A DNA stretch of 64,000 nucleotides from contig CALXPO010000018.1 in NCBI GenBank assembly GCA_944390315.1, positions 1 to 64,000 of the forward strand, in the 5' to 3' direction. A model generated the notes under the pieces. That model saw nothing but the letters and a program-made list of their open reading frames with translations. It was not told the DNA's origin and searched no databases. The stretch comes from an uncultured Alphaproteobacteria bacterium. GTDB taxonomy: Bacteria; Pseudomonadota; Alphaproteobacteria; RF32; CAG-239. Below are positions 25,469-33,675 of this stretch, piece by piece. How positions within the stretch are numbered: position 1 is the first letter of the stretch; the number at the start of each line of letters is the position of its first letter. The position numbers were made by a program, and so were the translations under genes.

Positions 25469-28054
25469 TTATTTTCTTTCTTGTTCGCTCATAGCTTCCG
25501 GAGCCTTTTGAACCGTATTTTCAATTAACGGTGCAACTGACTTCTGACGCCATGATTTAACAGGTTTCGGAGTTTCCTTTGGAAATTCCTTGCCGCAAAT
25601 TCCGACACCCAAACTCTTCATCGCCGTTTCAATCGGCAAGAAGATATCCGGTCCGTCTTGAATCGGACGAACAGTATGAGCCATACCCGTAATTCTGCCT
25701 TTTTCGTCAATCAAAACGCCGCCGATGGTCGCACTTTGAACAAAAGTATCAATTACAATTTGCGACGTTCCGTCTTCATCATAACGATAACCGCTTACTT
25801 TACCTCCGGTTTCAAGATATCCCTCACTTCCGCCTTCGGCAAAGTTAAGCAAGCCCAATGTCATAAAGTTGTCTTTATTGACCGCGGGCAATTCCAAGTT
25901 AAGTGACAGAGGCGTATATTCTGTCGGTTCATCCAAAACAAGCAACGCCGTATTTTTCTTTGGATTAATGCGGAAAGCACGAGCTTTTAACTTTTTACCG
26001 TTAATTGTTTCAAGTGCATAAACATTGTTGGCTCTATCGACCAAATCCGCTGATGTCATGACAAAAGACTCAGATATCAACAAACCGGCACCTTGTTTGC
26101 CTTTGGCATTTGTAACGGAAACAACCGCCGTTCTGACCTTATAGACATTTTCAGGTCCCATATTATCATAATCGGGTTGTTCTCTGATGCACAAACCGTC
26201 TTTTTCTATAAGAGCAGACATATCATGTATTTTTGGATCAGCAGCTTCAACTTCATATACGGCATTACCGCTTTCCAATACACCGGAGGCCTCAATTACA
26301 CCGCCGGCCAAAGCTCCTCCCGTTGCCGCGACGGCACCGGTTACAACTTCCGTTGCACTTCCCGTTTCGGAGATACCATATCCTGATGATGACATGCCTG
26401 AGTTTTCGACAATTTCACCATCTACCATTTGTAATTCCGTTATATTACCTCCTTCTGCGGCACCGATACCTGAAGAAACGAATCCTGAGTTTTCGGTAAT
26501 TTGTGCATCCATCATCTCGACTTGTGTACTGTTACCCGCAGCATTTGCTCCCGTGCCGGAAGAAATTATGCCGGAATCTTCTATAATTTTTCCATCCATC
26601 ATCTCGACTTGTGTACTGTTACCTGCAGCATTTGCTCCCGTGCCGGAAGAAATTATGCCGGAATCTTCTATAATTTTTCCATCTACCATTTGAATTTGGG
26701 CATTGTTGCCGGCTGCAGCCGCGCCGGTACCAGAGGATACGACTCCGGAATCTTCTACGACTTTGGCTCCGGTAACAATTTTGGCTTCAGGAATATTAAT
26801 CCAACCTTCATTCATTCCGAATCCGCTTGAAACAGAACCGGAATCTTCCATAATTTTGATTTCTTCGCTAAATTGGCATTTTACCGGATCCAGATGGCGT
26901 TGCATATCAATTAAGCTATTGCGTTGTCTTTGCAATTCTTCTGCCGACGGACGTTTTGCCAATTGTTCTTCAAATCCGGGCAAATTACGCAAATTGTCGA
27001 CAGCATCGGCGAATGCTCTTTCTATCAAAACAATTTCGCCGTTGTATTCGCCTTCTTCTACTTCACCATAACCAACGCTTTTTCCTTTCCACAAGACATT
27101 GGTTTTAGTCAAATCCATTAAGCGCCATACGACTGTCATTTCGGAGGAGCCGACTCTTTTATCGGCTTTTTTAGCTTCGTCCCAGTTATATTCATCGCAC
27201 AAATTCATATAATAATCCGTGATTTCGGCGGTTAAAATATATTCCGGCAACGGACTATCTGCTTTGAGGCACAAATCGTTAGGAGTTTTTACAATTTTAT
27301 AGCAATCAGAAACCATATCATCAAAAATTTCAATAAAGCTCATATCTTTTTCTAAGATACGACCTTCATTTAAGATTGCATTTTTAGTGTCTCTGCGGCA
27401 GCCAAATATACGGAAACGATATTTTCCCAGTTTACGAGAATATCCTTGATCATCCATACCGTTTTTGATGCGAAAATCAACCCACTCCAGTTCTATGGGG
27501 GCAAAATCTCCGCATTGACGATGTACCGAGTCGTATAAACTATCTTCATAAACAATATAGTTTTGGATATATTTCGGATTTACTTTTTCTTCTTGCGGAC
27601 GGCAAGCCGGACCATTGCAGGGGGCGCCGCCGAAAATACTTCCGTTTTTATCACAATTTTTGCATGGACCGCCGCCAAAAATACTGCCATTTCGGGTACA
27701 GGTTACGCATGGACCGCCACCAAATATACTACCGTCTTTATCTTCCTTGGCAAGACCGTTTTCATCAACGACAGAGTCGTCAAACAATTGTTGACGAGCT
27801 GACATTTTAAACTCATTTTCTTGCGGTGAAAGAGCATATGAAATCGGTTTATCGCTTCTTTCTATGATTGGAGCACAATCATTTGAATAAACAGTATCTG
27901 TCGTTTGGACTTCTGGACATGCACAATCTTCTCCTCTGCCCATTTCTATGGGACAAGCGCAATCTTCATATTTTGTTTGTGCGCCGGCAGGAAAAGCAAG
28001 CAACACCGTCATTATGACATAAAAAACTGTTGGTATGGTTAATGATTTTGGCAT
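25469..28054 (-). CDS. Secreted repeat protein with an inactive trypsin-like domain
   Basis: The 861-residue product starts with a signal peptide (cleavage after AGA at about 25). An N-terminal Cys-rich part has three G-S-I-F-G-G-G/A-P-C repeats (about 110-150). A middle region of about 29-residue repeats (E-D-S-G-x-x-S-S-G-x-G, about 398-561) is followed by a trypsin-like fold (about 635-820). The catalytic positions look lost: T-S-A-D replaces T-A-A-H near 668, N-T-A-L-L-V replaces the D-x-A-x-L motif, and A-T-I-G-G replaces G-N-S-G-G near 776. It is probably a periplasmic or surface binding protein rather than a protease. AGGAGA precedes the ATG, 13 bases after yifB. Confidence 0.75.
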   Translation of the reverse strand: MPKSLTIPTVFYVIMTVLLAFPAGAQTKYEDCACPIEMGRGEDCACPEVQTTDTVYSNDCAPIIERSDKPISYALSPQENEFKMSARQQLFDDSVVDENGLAKEDKDGSIFGGGPCVTCTRNGSIFGGGPCKNCDKNGSIFGGAPCNGPACRPQEEKVNPKYIQNYIVYEDSLYDSVHRQCGDFAPIELEWVDFRIKNGMDDQGYSRKLGKYRFRIFGCRRDTKNAILNEGRILEKDMSFIEIFDDMVSDCYKIVKTPNDLCLKADSPLPEYILTAEITDYYMNLCDEYNWDEAKKADKRVGSSEMTVVWRLMDLTKTNVLWKGKSVGYGEVEEGEYNGEIVLIERAFADAVDNLRNLPGFEEQLAKRPSAEELQRQRNSLIDMQRHLDPVKCQFSEEIKIMEDSGSVSSGFGMNEGWINIPEAKIVTGAKVVEDSGVVSSGTGAAAAGNNAQIQMVDGKIIEDSGIISSGTGANAAGNSTQVEMMDGKIIEDSGIISSGTGANAAGNSTQVEMMDAQITENSGFVSSGIGAAEGGNITELQMVDGEIVENSGMSSSGYGISETGSATEVVTGAVAATGGALAGGVIEASGVLESGNAVYEVEAADPKIHDMSALIEKDGLCIREQPDYDNMGPENVYKVRTAVVSVTNAKGKQGAGLLISESFVMTSADLVDRANNVYALETINGKKLKARAFRINPKKNTALLVLDEPTEYTPLSLNLELPAVNKDNFMTLGLLNFAEGGSEGYLETGGKVSGYRYDEDGTSQIVIDTFVQSATIGGVLIDEKGRITGMAHTVRPIQDGPDIFLPIETAMKSLGVGICGKEFPKETPKPVKSWRQKSVAPLIENTVQKAPEAMSEQERK
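26509..26682 (-). repeat. Coding tandem repeat, 87-bp unit, two near-identical copies
   Basis: Two adjacent 87-bp units (26509-26595 and 26596-26682) differ at about one base and encode two identical 29-residue repeats within the pseudo-protease. More diverged units flank them on both sides. The near-identity suggests recent duplication or gene conversion. Confidence 0.85.
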
Positions 28055-28067
28055 TATTTTTTATCTC

Positions 28068-29591
28068 CTAGATTTTGTAGTCGGGCTTTTTCCATCGCAA
28101 AGACAGAGCCTCGGCGATATGTATTCTAAGCAATTTATTTTCATTTTGCAAGTCTGCAATTGTTCTTGCCAACCTTAAAGTCCTATGATAGGCGCGGGCC
28201 GACATTTTATTCTTTTCGGCATAGGCTAAAAGCAGTGTTTTTGCATCTGGTTCCATTTCTGCCGCTTGCTCCAAATATTCTCCCTGTAATTCTGAATTGG
28301 TTGCAAATTGCGGAATTCCGTACTGTTCAAATCTTTGTTTTTGAATCTGACGGGCGGCAACGACTCTTTGCCGTATTGTTTCCGAAGTTTCTCCAGTTTT
28401 GGCATCTGCCAAATCAAAAGGATTTACAATAGGAAGTTCTATTTGAATGTCTATTCTGTCCAGCAACGGACCAGATATACGTGATTGATATTCTTCCGCA
28501 CATTTCGGAGCGCGGCTGCATTCATATCCCGAAATTCCCAAATGTCCGCAGCGGCATGGATTCATGGCGGCTATCAGTTGGAACTTTGCCGGAAAAATAG
28601 CTTTAGAATTCACGCGAGAAATACAAACTTCTTTATTTTCTAAAGGCTGTCTTAAGGCTTCTAACGCAGCGCGAGAAAATTCAGGCAATTCATCTAGAAA
28701 CAAAACACCGTTATGAGCCAAAGAAATTTCTCCGGGACTTGCTTTTCTTCCGCCGCCGACCAAAGCCGGCGTAGAAGCACTGTGGTGCGGCGAACGGAAG
28801 GGACGTTCAAAGCTGATGGCTCCGTCTTTGAGCTCTCCGGCAACAGAATGTATCATACTTGTTTCGATGGCTTCTTCTGTACTCATGGGCGGCAATATTG
28901 AAGGCAATCTTGCTGCCAGCATGGACTTTCCTGCTCCGGGCGGGCCAATCATTATCAAATTATGACCACCGGCCGCCGCAATTTCCAAGGCTCGTTTTGC
29001 GCTTTCCTGACCTTTGACATCCTTCATATCCAAAAGTTCAGACGGCTTTTCTTTTCGTTTTGCCGTCGGAAAGGCTATTTCAATATTATCCTTAAAAAAA
29101 TTAATCAATTGCAATAAAGAAGCTGCGGCTAAAATATCTTGAACACCGGCCCAAACCGCTTCTCCTCCCTGTGTTTGGGGACAAATAATACCTAAATGTT
29201 GTCTCTTGGCCGCAACGGCTGCGGGCAGCACTCCGTTTATTTCCACCAAGCGACCGTCCAAACCCAGCTCGCCTAAAATTAAATAGCGGTTTAATTTATT
29301 TTGCGGAACAATTTCCATCTCCGCCAAAAGCCCCATAGCTATGGGCAAATCAAAATGTGAACCTTCTTTGGGTAAATCTGCGGGAGACAAATTAATAGTT
29401 ATTCTTTTGGCCGGAAGTTTTATGCCAAGCGAAACAAATGCGGCTCTGATTCTTTCTTTGCTTTCGGCCACCGCCTTATCCGGCAAACCGACAATCGTAA
29501 ACGACGGCAACCCTGCCGAAATCTGCGCTTGTATTTCTATATCGCGCACCTCAAGTCCGTTTAAAACGACGGTTTTAACCCGCGATAACAT
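28068..29591 (-). CDS. YifB/ComM family Mg-chelatase-like AAA ATPase
   Basis: The 507-residue product has an N-terminal LonC/ChlI-type domain (about 1-170), an AAA+ ATPase with Walker A G-P-P-G-A-G-K-S near residue 218 and Walker B L-F-L-D-E-L-P-E near 300, a zinc-type M-N-P-C-R-C-G-H segment near 345, and a C-terminal helical domain. ComM-type proteins are hexameric helicases that promote branch migration during natural transformation, which fits with ComEC and ComF elsewhere in the window. It lies three bases after a lipoprotein gene. Confidence 0.93.
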   Translation of the reverse strand: MLSRVKTVVLNGLEVRDIEIQAQISAGLPSFTIVGLPDKAVAESKERIRAAFVSLGIKLPAKRITINLSPADLPKEGSHFDLPIAMGLLAEMEIVPQNKLNRYLILGELGLDGRLVEINGVLPAAVAAKRQHLGIICPQTQGGEAVWAGVQDILAAASLLQLINFFKDNIEIAFPTAKRKEKPSELLDMKDVKGQESAKRALEIAAAGGHNLIMIGPPGAGKSMLAARLPSILPPMSTEEAIETSMIHSVAGELKDGAISFERPFRSPHHSASTPALVGGGRKASPGEISLAHNGVLFLDELPEFSRAALEALRQPLENKEVCISRVNSKAIFPAKFQLIAAMNPCRCGHLGISGYECSRAPKCAEEYQSRISGPLLDRIDIQIELPIVNPFDLADAKTGETSETIRQRVVAARQIQKQRFEQYGIPQFATNSELQGEYLEQAAEMEPDAKTLLLAYAEKNKMSARAYHRTLRLARTIADLQNENKLLRIHIAEALSLRWKKPDYKI

Positions 29592-29594
29592 TTA

Positions 29595-29936
29595 TTACCA
29601 CCTTGGAGACTTTTCGTTTGCTCTCCAGCGACGCGTAGGATAACTTCCTGTTGTTAAAAAATCATATTTTGCAGGATGATATGGTATATCCTGCACACGA
29701 ACATAGCATTCTTGCTCCAACGCTTTGGCGCATTCTTCTGCCGTTACGTCTTCCGTATCTCGGCAGCATGCCATTTTACCTGTCGTTTGATGTTGCAGTA
29801 AAATCACAGATTGGACATTTTGTGGTTCGGTTCCCAGAACAATTATATCAGATTGTTCATCCTCCTGTGTAACAGATGAACAGGCACAAAGCGCTATCAG
29901 CGAAATCGCCCCCAATACGATTAGTTTTGCTTTCAT
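29595..29936 (-). CDS. Small predicted lipoprotein
   Basis: I place the start at the internal ATG at 29936, which opens a lipoprotein signal peptide with lipobox L-C-A-C; an upstream ATG at 29984 would bury it. The 113-residue product has a short soluble domain with a Cys pair (M-A-C-C-R-D) and two further cysteines, ending in a basic tail (PTRRWRANEKSPRW). The family is not recognised. It is the first gene of an apparent three-gene operon with yifB and the pseudo-protease. Confidence 0.6.
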   Translation of the reverse strand: MKAKLIVLGAISLIALCACSSVTQEDEQSDIIVLGTEPQNVQSVILLQHQTTGKMACCRDTEDVTAEECAKALEQECYVRVQDIPYHPAKYDFLTTGSYPTRRWRANEKSPRW

Positions 29937-30066
29937 TCCATAACATACCTTTTTTACATAAAACTTTCTTTTATAATAGGGCATTTCTTTTTATTTGCAA
30001 TAAATTTATTATGTCGGCTTGCTTTTATTCTTTTACAATCGCCCTAAAATTATATGCAAAAAAAAC

Positions 30067-30094
30067 TTGCCAAATTAAAGTTTTAGAGTATATT
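30067..30094 (+). promoter_or_regulatory. Promoter of the rpsF operon
   Basis: TTGCCA at 30067-30072 and TATATT at 30089-30094 are 16 bases apart, followed by a leader of about 100 bases. Confidence 0.6.
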
Positions 30095-30143
30095 AGCTTC
30101 CGTCCCTTGCCAAAACTTAATTGCTTTGGCTATACATGAACCC

Positions 30144-30168
30144 TTTTCCTCATGTTTTTTGAGGAAAA
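30144..30168 (+). promoter_or_regulatory. Hairpin in the rpsF leader
   Basis: TTTTCCTC at 30144-30151 pairs perfectly with GAGGAAAA at 30161-30168, about 30 bases before the rpsF start. S6 operons are often controlled by S6:S18 binding to their leader; this hairpin might be such a site, but I cannot match it to the known motif. Confidence 0.3.
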
Positions 30169-30199
30169 TTTTGTTGAGAATCCATAAGGAGATATTTTA

Positions 30200-30535
30200 A
30201 TGCAAAAATATGAAAGCGTGCTTATCGCACGTCAGGATCTCGGCACTTCTCAAGTCAATGCCATCGTGTCAGATTTGTCCGATGTCATTAAAAAAGAAGG
30301 CGGAGAAGTTGTTAGAGTCGATAACTGGGGACTTAAAACCTTGGCTTATCGTATCAAAAAAAATCGCAAAGGTCACTACGTTATCTTGAATATTGCCGCT
30401 CCGGCCAATGCTATTGCGGAATACGAAAGAATTATGCGCTTTAACGAAGATATTATTCGTTATATGACCGTTCGTGTTGATGAATTTTCGGAAGGTGTCG
30501 CCTCCGAAGAAAAAGAAATTGAAGAAGCGGAGTAA
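30200..30535 (+). CDS. rpsF: 30S ribosomal protein S6
   Basis: The 111-residue product matches S6: [13 protein letters not shown] at the start, [15 protein letters not shown] near 48, a basic N-R-K-G-H-Y stretch and M-R-F-N-E-D-I-I-R near 87, ending in an acidic tail. S6 binds S18 on the platform of the small subunit. AAGGAG precedes the ATG. First gene of the classical rpsF-rpsR-rplI operon. Confidence 0.98.
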   Translation: MQKYESVLIARQDLGTSQVNAIVSDLSDVIKKEGGEVVRVDNWGLKTLAYRIKKNRKGHYVILNIAAPANAIAEYERIMRFNEDIIRYMTVRVDEFSEGVASEEKEIEEAE

Positions 30536-30540
30536 TGGTC

Positions 30541-30768
30541 ATGAATAAACAAGTATTCTTTAAGAAAAAGAAATCCTGTCCGTTTTCCGGCGAAGACGGC
30601 ATGAAAATTGATTACAAGGATGTTAAATTGCTCTCTCGCTATATTTCCGAGAAAGGAAAAATCATCCCTAGCCGTATTACTTCGGTATCCGCTAAAAAAC
30701 AAAGAGAATTGGCTCGCGCAATTAAACGCGCTCGCTATATCGCTCTGCTCCCGTTTGTTGCCAACTAA
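30541..30768 (+). CDS. rpsR: 30S ribosomal protein S18
   Basis: The 75-residue product has the S18 signature: basic N-terminus, C-P-F near residue 13, [14 protein letters not shown] near 25, and [11 protein letters not shown] near 47. I choose the ATG at 30541 because GGAG at about 30529 sits at the right distance; an ATG at 30535 overlapping the rpsF stop is the alternative. Second gene of the operon. Confidence 0.97.
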   Translation: MNKQVFFKKKKSCPFSGEDGMKIDYKDVKLLSRYISEKGKIIPSRITSVSAKKQRELARAIKRARYIALLPFVAN

Positions 30769-30779
30769 GGAGAAAAAAT

Positions 30780-31262
30780 ATGGAAGTTATTCTTTTGGAA
30801 CATATCAATAAATTGGGCAAAATGGGCGATAAAGTCAACGTCAAAAACGGTTACGCTCGCAATTACTTGTTGCCCGCTAAAAAGGCTCTTCGCGCAACTG
30901 CCGAAAATTTGGCTTTTTATGAAAAACAAAAAGCCGAACTCGAAGCTCATAATAAGGCTTTGTTTGATACCGCAACAAAACAGTCTGAAGAACTGCAAGG
31001 TTTCAAAGTCGTCCTTATTCGTCAAGCTGCAGAAACTGGTCAACTTTATGGTTCGGTCACAATTCGCGATATCGCTGCCGCCATTAAAGAGGCTGGCGTT
31101 AATGTAGAACGCCGCTTTATCAGCTTAGAGCGTCCGATTAAAGACTTGGGAATTTACCAAGTAAAAATTAATCTTCATCCTGAAGTTTGTCAGACTATTT
31201 TGGTAAACGTCGCTCGTACCGATGAAGAAGCTAAAAAACAAGATAACGCTTATAATAAGTAA
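30780..31262 (+). CDS. rplI: 50S ribosomal protein L9
   Basis: The 160-residue product has the L9 N-terminal domain: E-V-I-L-L-E near the start, G-x-K-V-N-V-K-N-G-Y-A-R-N-Y-L-L-P near 18, a long central helix (about 42-75), and the C-terminal rRNA-binding domain. GGAG lies eight bases before the ATG. Last gene of the operon, followed by an intrinsic terminator. Confidence 0.98.
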   Translation: MEVILLEHINKLGKMGDKVNVKNGYARNYLLPAKKALRATAENLAFYEKQKAELEAHNKALFDTATKQSEELQGFKVVLIRQAAETGQLYGSVTIRDIAAAIKEAGVNVERRFISLERPIKDLGIYQVKINLHPEVCQTILVNVARTDEEAKKQDNAYNK

Positions 31263-31283
31263 TATTTTGCTGTTTAGTCTAAA

Positions 31284-31313
31284 AAAACCTTAGGCTTTGC
31301 CTAAGGTTTTTTT
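31284..31313 (+). terminator. Intrinsic terminator of the rpsF-rpsR-rplI operon
   Basis: AAAACCTTAGG and CCTAAGGTTTT form an 11-bp perfect stem with a T7 tail. Confidence 0.88.
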
Positions 31314-31630
31314 ATGTTTGAAATATATCATATTACCTAACTGTTTCTATCAAATACTTATATTATTACTTCATAATGCAAGAAATTTTGAATAAAATAT
31401 CCTCATATGAACTGAGTTATCTCCTTATTACCGAAATCCTACCATTGAATTTAATTGAAATTCAAAAACACACGACCTGCAGCCCTCTTCATTCCAACCC
31501 ATATACTCTAACCTCAGAGTTCAAAATCTCTTCTAGTTACAAAGTTTATTTAAAAATCTCCATACCTTGCCAATTCTACTGTAAAACTATAAACCATACC
31601 GAGACACAATCAGAAAAACACACTTTATAG
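31314..31630. other. Spacer between two convergent terminators
   Basis: An 84-codon open frame exists on the plus strand, but it has no ribosome site and an unremarkable composition, so I do not call it. Nothing else is recognisable. Confidence 0.4.
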
Positions 31631-31635
31631 AAACC

Positions 31636-31664
31636 AAAATCCCCAAGTAACCTTGGGGATTTTT
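31636..31664 (-). terminator. Intrinsic terminator of the BAX-inhibitor-1 gene
   Basis: AAAATCCCCAAG pairs with CTTGGGGATTTT around TAAC, a 12-bp perfect stem downstream of the stop at 31706. Confidence 0.8.
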
Positions 31665-31705
31665 TGATATCAATCTAATTATAAATTTTATCTTATTGAC
31701 CGGCG

Positions 31706-32422
31706 TTATTTTCTGTCACCAAATAAACGAAGCAGAGCCAAGAACAAGTTAATGAAATCAAGATATAACTCTAAAGCTCCTGCCACCATCTTACGCGTCA
31801 TGGTATCCGTGCTGTCAGAAGACATGTACATCTGACGAATTTTTTGCGTATCATAAGCTGTTAAGCCGGTAAATACAACAACCGAGAGCCATGATAAGGC
31901 ATAGTACAAAGCCGGACTTTGCATAAACAAATTAATCAGGCCGGCAATAACAATACCCCACAAACCCATTCCTAGGAAAGCGCCCATTGAGGTCATATCA
32001 CGTTTGGTGGTCATTCCATAAATACCCATTCCGCCAAACATGGCCGCCGTAATCAAGAAGACACGGGTCATGCTGGCTCCTGTATAAACTAAAAATATGG
32101 GGGCTAGGGATACACCCATCAAAGCCGAGTATAACCAAAATACACCACGAACCTGCCCTAATGTACCGCGTTGTAAAACCCAACTAAAACCAAATATCAC
32201 AATCAACGGGGATAATAAAAATAACCAGCCCAAAATTGACATACCACCTTGAGGATTAAAGATTAATCCGAGTAACGATGTATTTGCAACCAAAAAAGCA
32301 ACCAAGCCGGTAATTACCAAAGCACCTGCCATATGATTGTAAACACCGACAAAATATGCACGCAAATTTTCGTCGACAGATGTTTTTTCTATACCAACAT
32401 CGGTATAATTTTTTTCTAACAT
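31706..32422 (-). CDS. BAX inhibitor-1/YccA family membrane protein
   Basis: I place the start at the ATG at 32422 (238 residues). The longer frame begins with an ATG whose next codons, GAG-GAA, form the Shine-Dalgarno sequence GGAGGA for the inner start. The protein has seven hydrophobic segments, an N-x-M-A-G-A-L motif, and the family's conserved A-Y-D-T-Q-K-I motif near residue 191, ending in L-Y-L-D-F-I-N-L-F-L-A-L-L-R. Such proteins are pH-sensitive calcium leak channels or FtsH modulators (YccA) in the inner membrane. Confidence 0.92.
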   Translation of the reverse strand: MLEKNYTDVGIEKTSVDENLRAYFVGVYNHMAGALVITGLVAFLVANTSLLGLIFNPQGGMSILGWLFLLSPLIVIFGFSWVLQRGTLGQVRGVFWLYSALMGVSLAPIFLVYTGASMTRVFLITAAMFGGMGIYGMTTKRDMTSMGAFLGMGLWGIVIAGLINLFMQSPALYYALSWLSVVVFTGLTAYDTQKIRQMYMSSDSTDTMTRKMVAGALELYLDFINLFLALLRLFGDRK

Positions 32423-32489
32423 AAAATTTTCCTCCATATATGTTTAACTGCTATATAATATAGTTTGTAATATTTAGTAAATCAAGCGC

Positions 32490-33203
32490 TTAGTCATAAG
32501 CGAAAAGGAGATTGCCATTTTGCTTGAGCCAACGGCGTCCGCTCTCTGCATAAGGGGTAAGCGCATTCACACATTTCCAAAAATCACAGGAATGGTCCGG
32601 ATGTCTTAAATGTGCTACCTCGTGGGCTACCAAATAATCTATTGCTTCTTTAGGCGCCATAGCTATTCGCCAATTATAATTAATATTGCCTAAGGTTGAG
32701 CAACTTCCCCATCGAGATTTTGTATCTTTCATTGTAACTTTTTTGACACGACAGCCAATTTTTTGTGCTTTTTCTTGCGATATTTCCGTTAATTTTTGTA
32801 AACTTTCTTTCTTAATAAAGTCTCTTACCCGACGTGATAAGAATTCTGCCTCGCCAGAAACTTGAATATATCCCTCTTCAAGAACAACGCCCCCCCTTTG
32901 TTCCGGACAATGTTTAATCTGATATGTTTGACCAAATAAATTTATGATATCTCCGTTGGTAAATTTTCGACCAACGGGAACCGCCAGTAAATGAGCTTCT
33001 ATCCATGCCCGATTTTCTTCAATAAATTTAATCGCTCTTTTTGAAGAAATTTGCGGCGGAATACTTAAAACGGCGCAACGTTCTTTTGCATCTATGCGTA
33101 AGAGCAGCCGACGACACCGAGTTGATTTAACCACTTTTAACGGCAAATCGGCAAATTCTTTTTCGATTTCAAATGTCTTTCCAGTCAACAATGTAATCTT
33201 CAT
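32490..33203 (-). CDS. YgjP-type zinc metallopeptidase (M48-like)
   Basis: The 237-residue product carries the zinc motif H-E-V-A-H near residue 196, followed by L-R-H-P-D-H-S, and the family pattern S-R-W-G-S-C-S-T-x-G-x-I-N-Y-N-W-R. This is the YgjP/DUF45 type. Its N-terminal half has a beta-strand region preceding F-I-E-E-N-R-A-W-I. It overlaps ycgN by 35 bases and is the last gene of the dnaB operon. The substrate of this family is unknown. Confidence 0.87.
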   Translation of the reverse strand: MKITLLTGKTFEIEKEFADLPLKVVKSTRCRRLLLRIDAKERCAVLSIPPQISSKRAIKFIEENRAWIEAHLLAVPVGRKFTNGDIINLFGQTYQIKHCPEQRGGVVLEEGYIQVSGEAEFLSRRVRDFIKKESLQKLTEISQEKAQKIGCRVKKVTMKDTKSRWGSCSTLGNINYNWRIAMAPKEAIDYLVAHEVAHLRHPDHSCDFWKCVNALTPYAESGRRWLKQNGNLLFAYD

Positions 33204-33675
33204 AATGCTCTACTTCCGATTCCGAGATAATCAGACGACCACGCACAGATTGCAGGGCTTTATGCACACTCTCTTTATCTCCAGAAATAAGCGGGTGCCA
33301 CGAGGGTAAATCATAGCCATTATCTAACAGCCAATAAGCACAAGTCTTTGGCAACCAACGCGGGCGTTCTCTGATTGCTTTTAAATCAATATTTCGACAA
33401 TCAGGTACTTTTTCAAAACGATGCGGGTAAATACGGCATAAACAGCTTTGACTGTCCAAAAAACGACAACGAACGTTCGTATAATAAATTTTTCCGTGAA
33501 TCTCCAGTTTATTCAGGCAGCACTTGCCGCAACCATCACATAATAATTCCCATTCCGTTGAATTCATTTCTTCTAATTTTTTCTTTTTCCAAAATTTAGG
33601 TTCAACGCTTACCTGTGCTTCTTTAACCGGATCACGGCTTGCAACAGTTACAATATATTTTTTAGTTTCCATCAA
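33169..33675 (-). CDS. YcgN-type cysteine cluster protein
   Basis: The 168-residue product has the family arrangement of eight cysteines: C-D-G-C-G-K-C-C near residue 47, R-C-R-F-L near 69, C-L-C-R-I-Y-P-x-R near 78, and P-D-C-R near 90, then C-A-Y-W-L. Such clusters are thought to bind zinc or iron-sulfur; the function is unknown. It overlaps dnaB by four bases (ATGA type), implying translational coupling. Confidence 0.88.
   Translation of the reverse strand: MMETKKYIVTVASRDPVKEAQVSVEPKFWKKKKLEEMNSTEWELLCDGCGKCCLNKLEIHGKIYYTNVRCRFLDSQSCLCRIYPHRFEKVPDCRNIDLKAIRERPRWLPKTCAYWLLDNGYDLPSWHPLISGDKESVHKALQSVRGRLIISESEVEHYEDYIVDWKDI

Noticed and set aside
26509..26682. Regular repeats that at first look like a CRISPR array
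   Set aside because: The units are in frame, directly adjacent without spacers, and encode protein repeats within one gene.
31376..31630. 84-codon open frame between rplI and the BAX-inhibitor-1 gene
   Set aside because: No ribosome binding site, no recognisable promoter and no domain pattern; it lies between two terminators and is probably chance.
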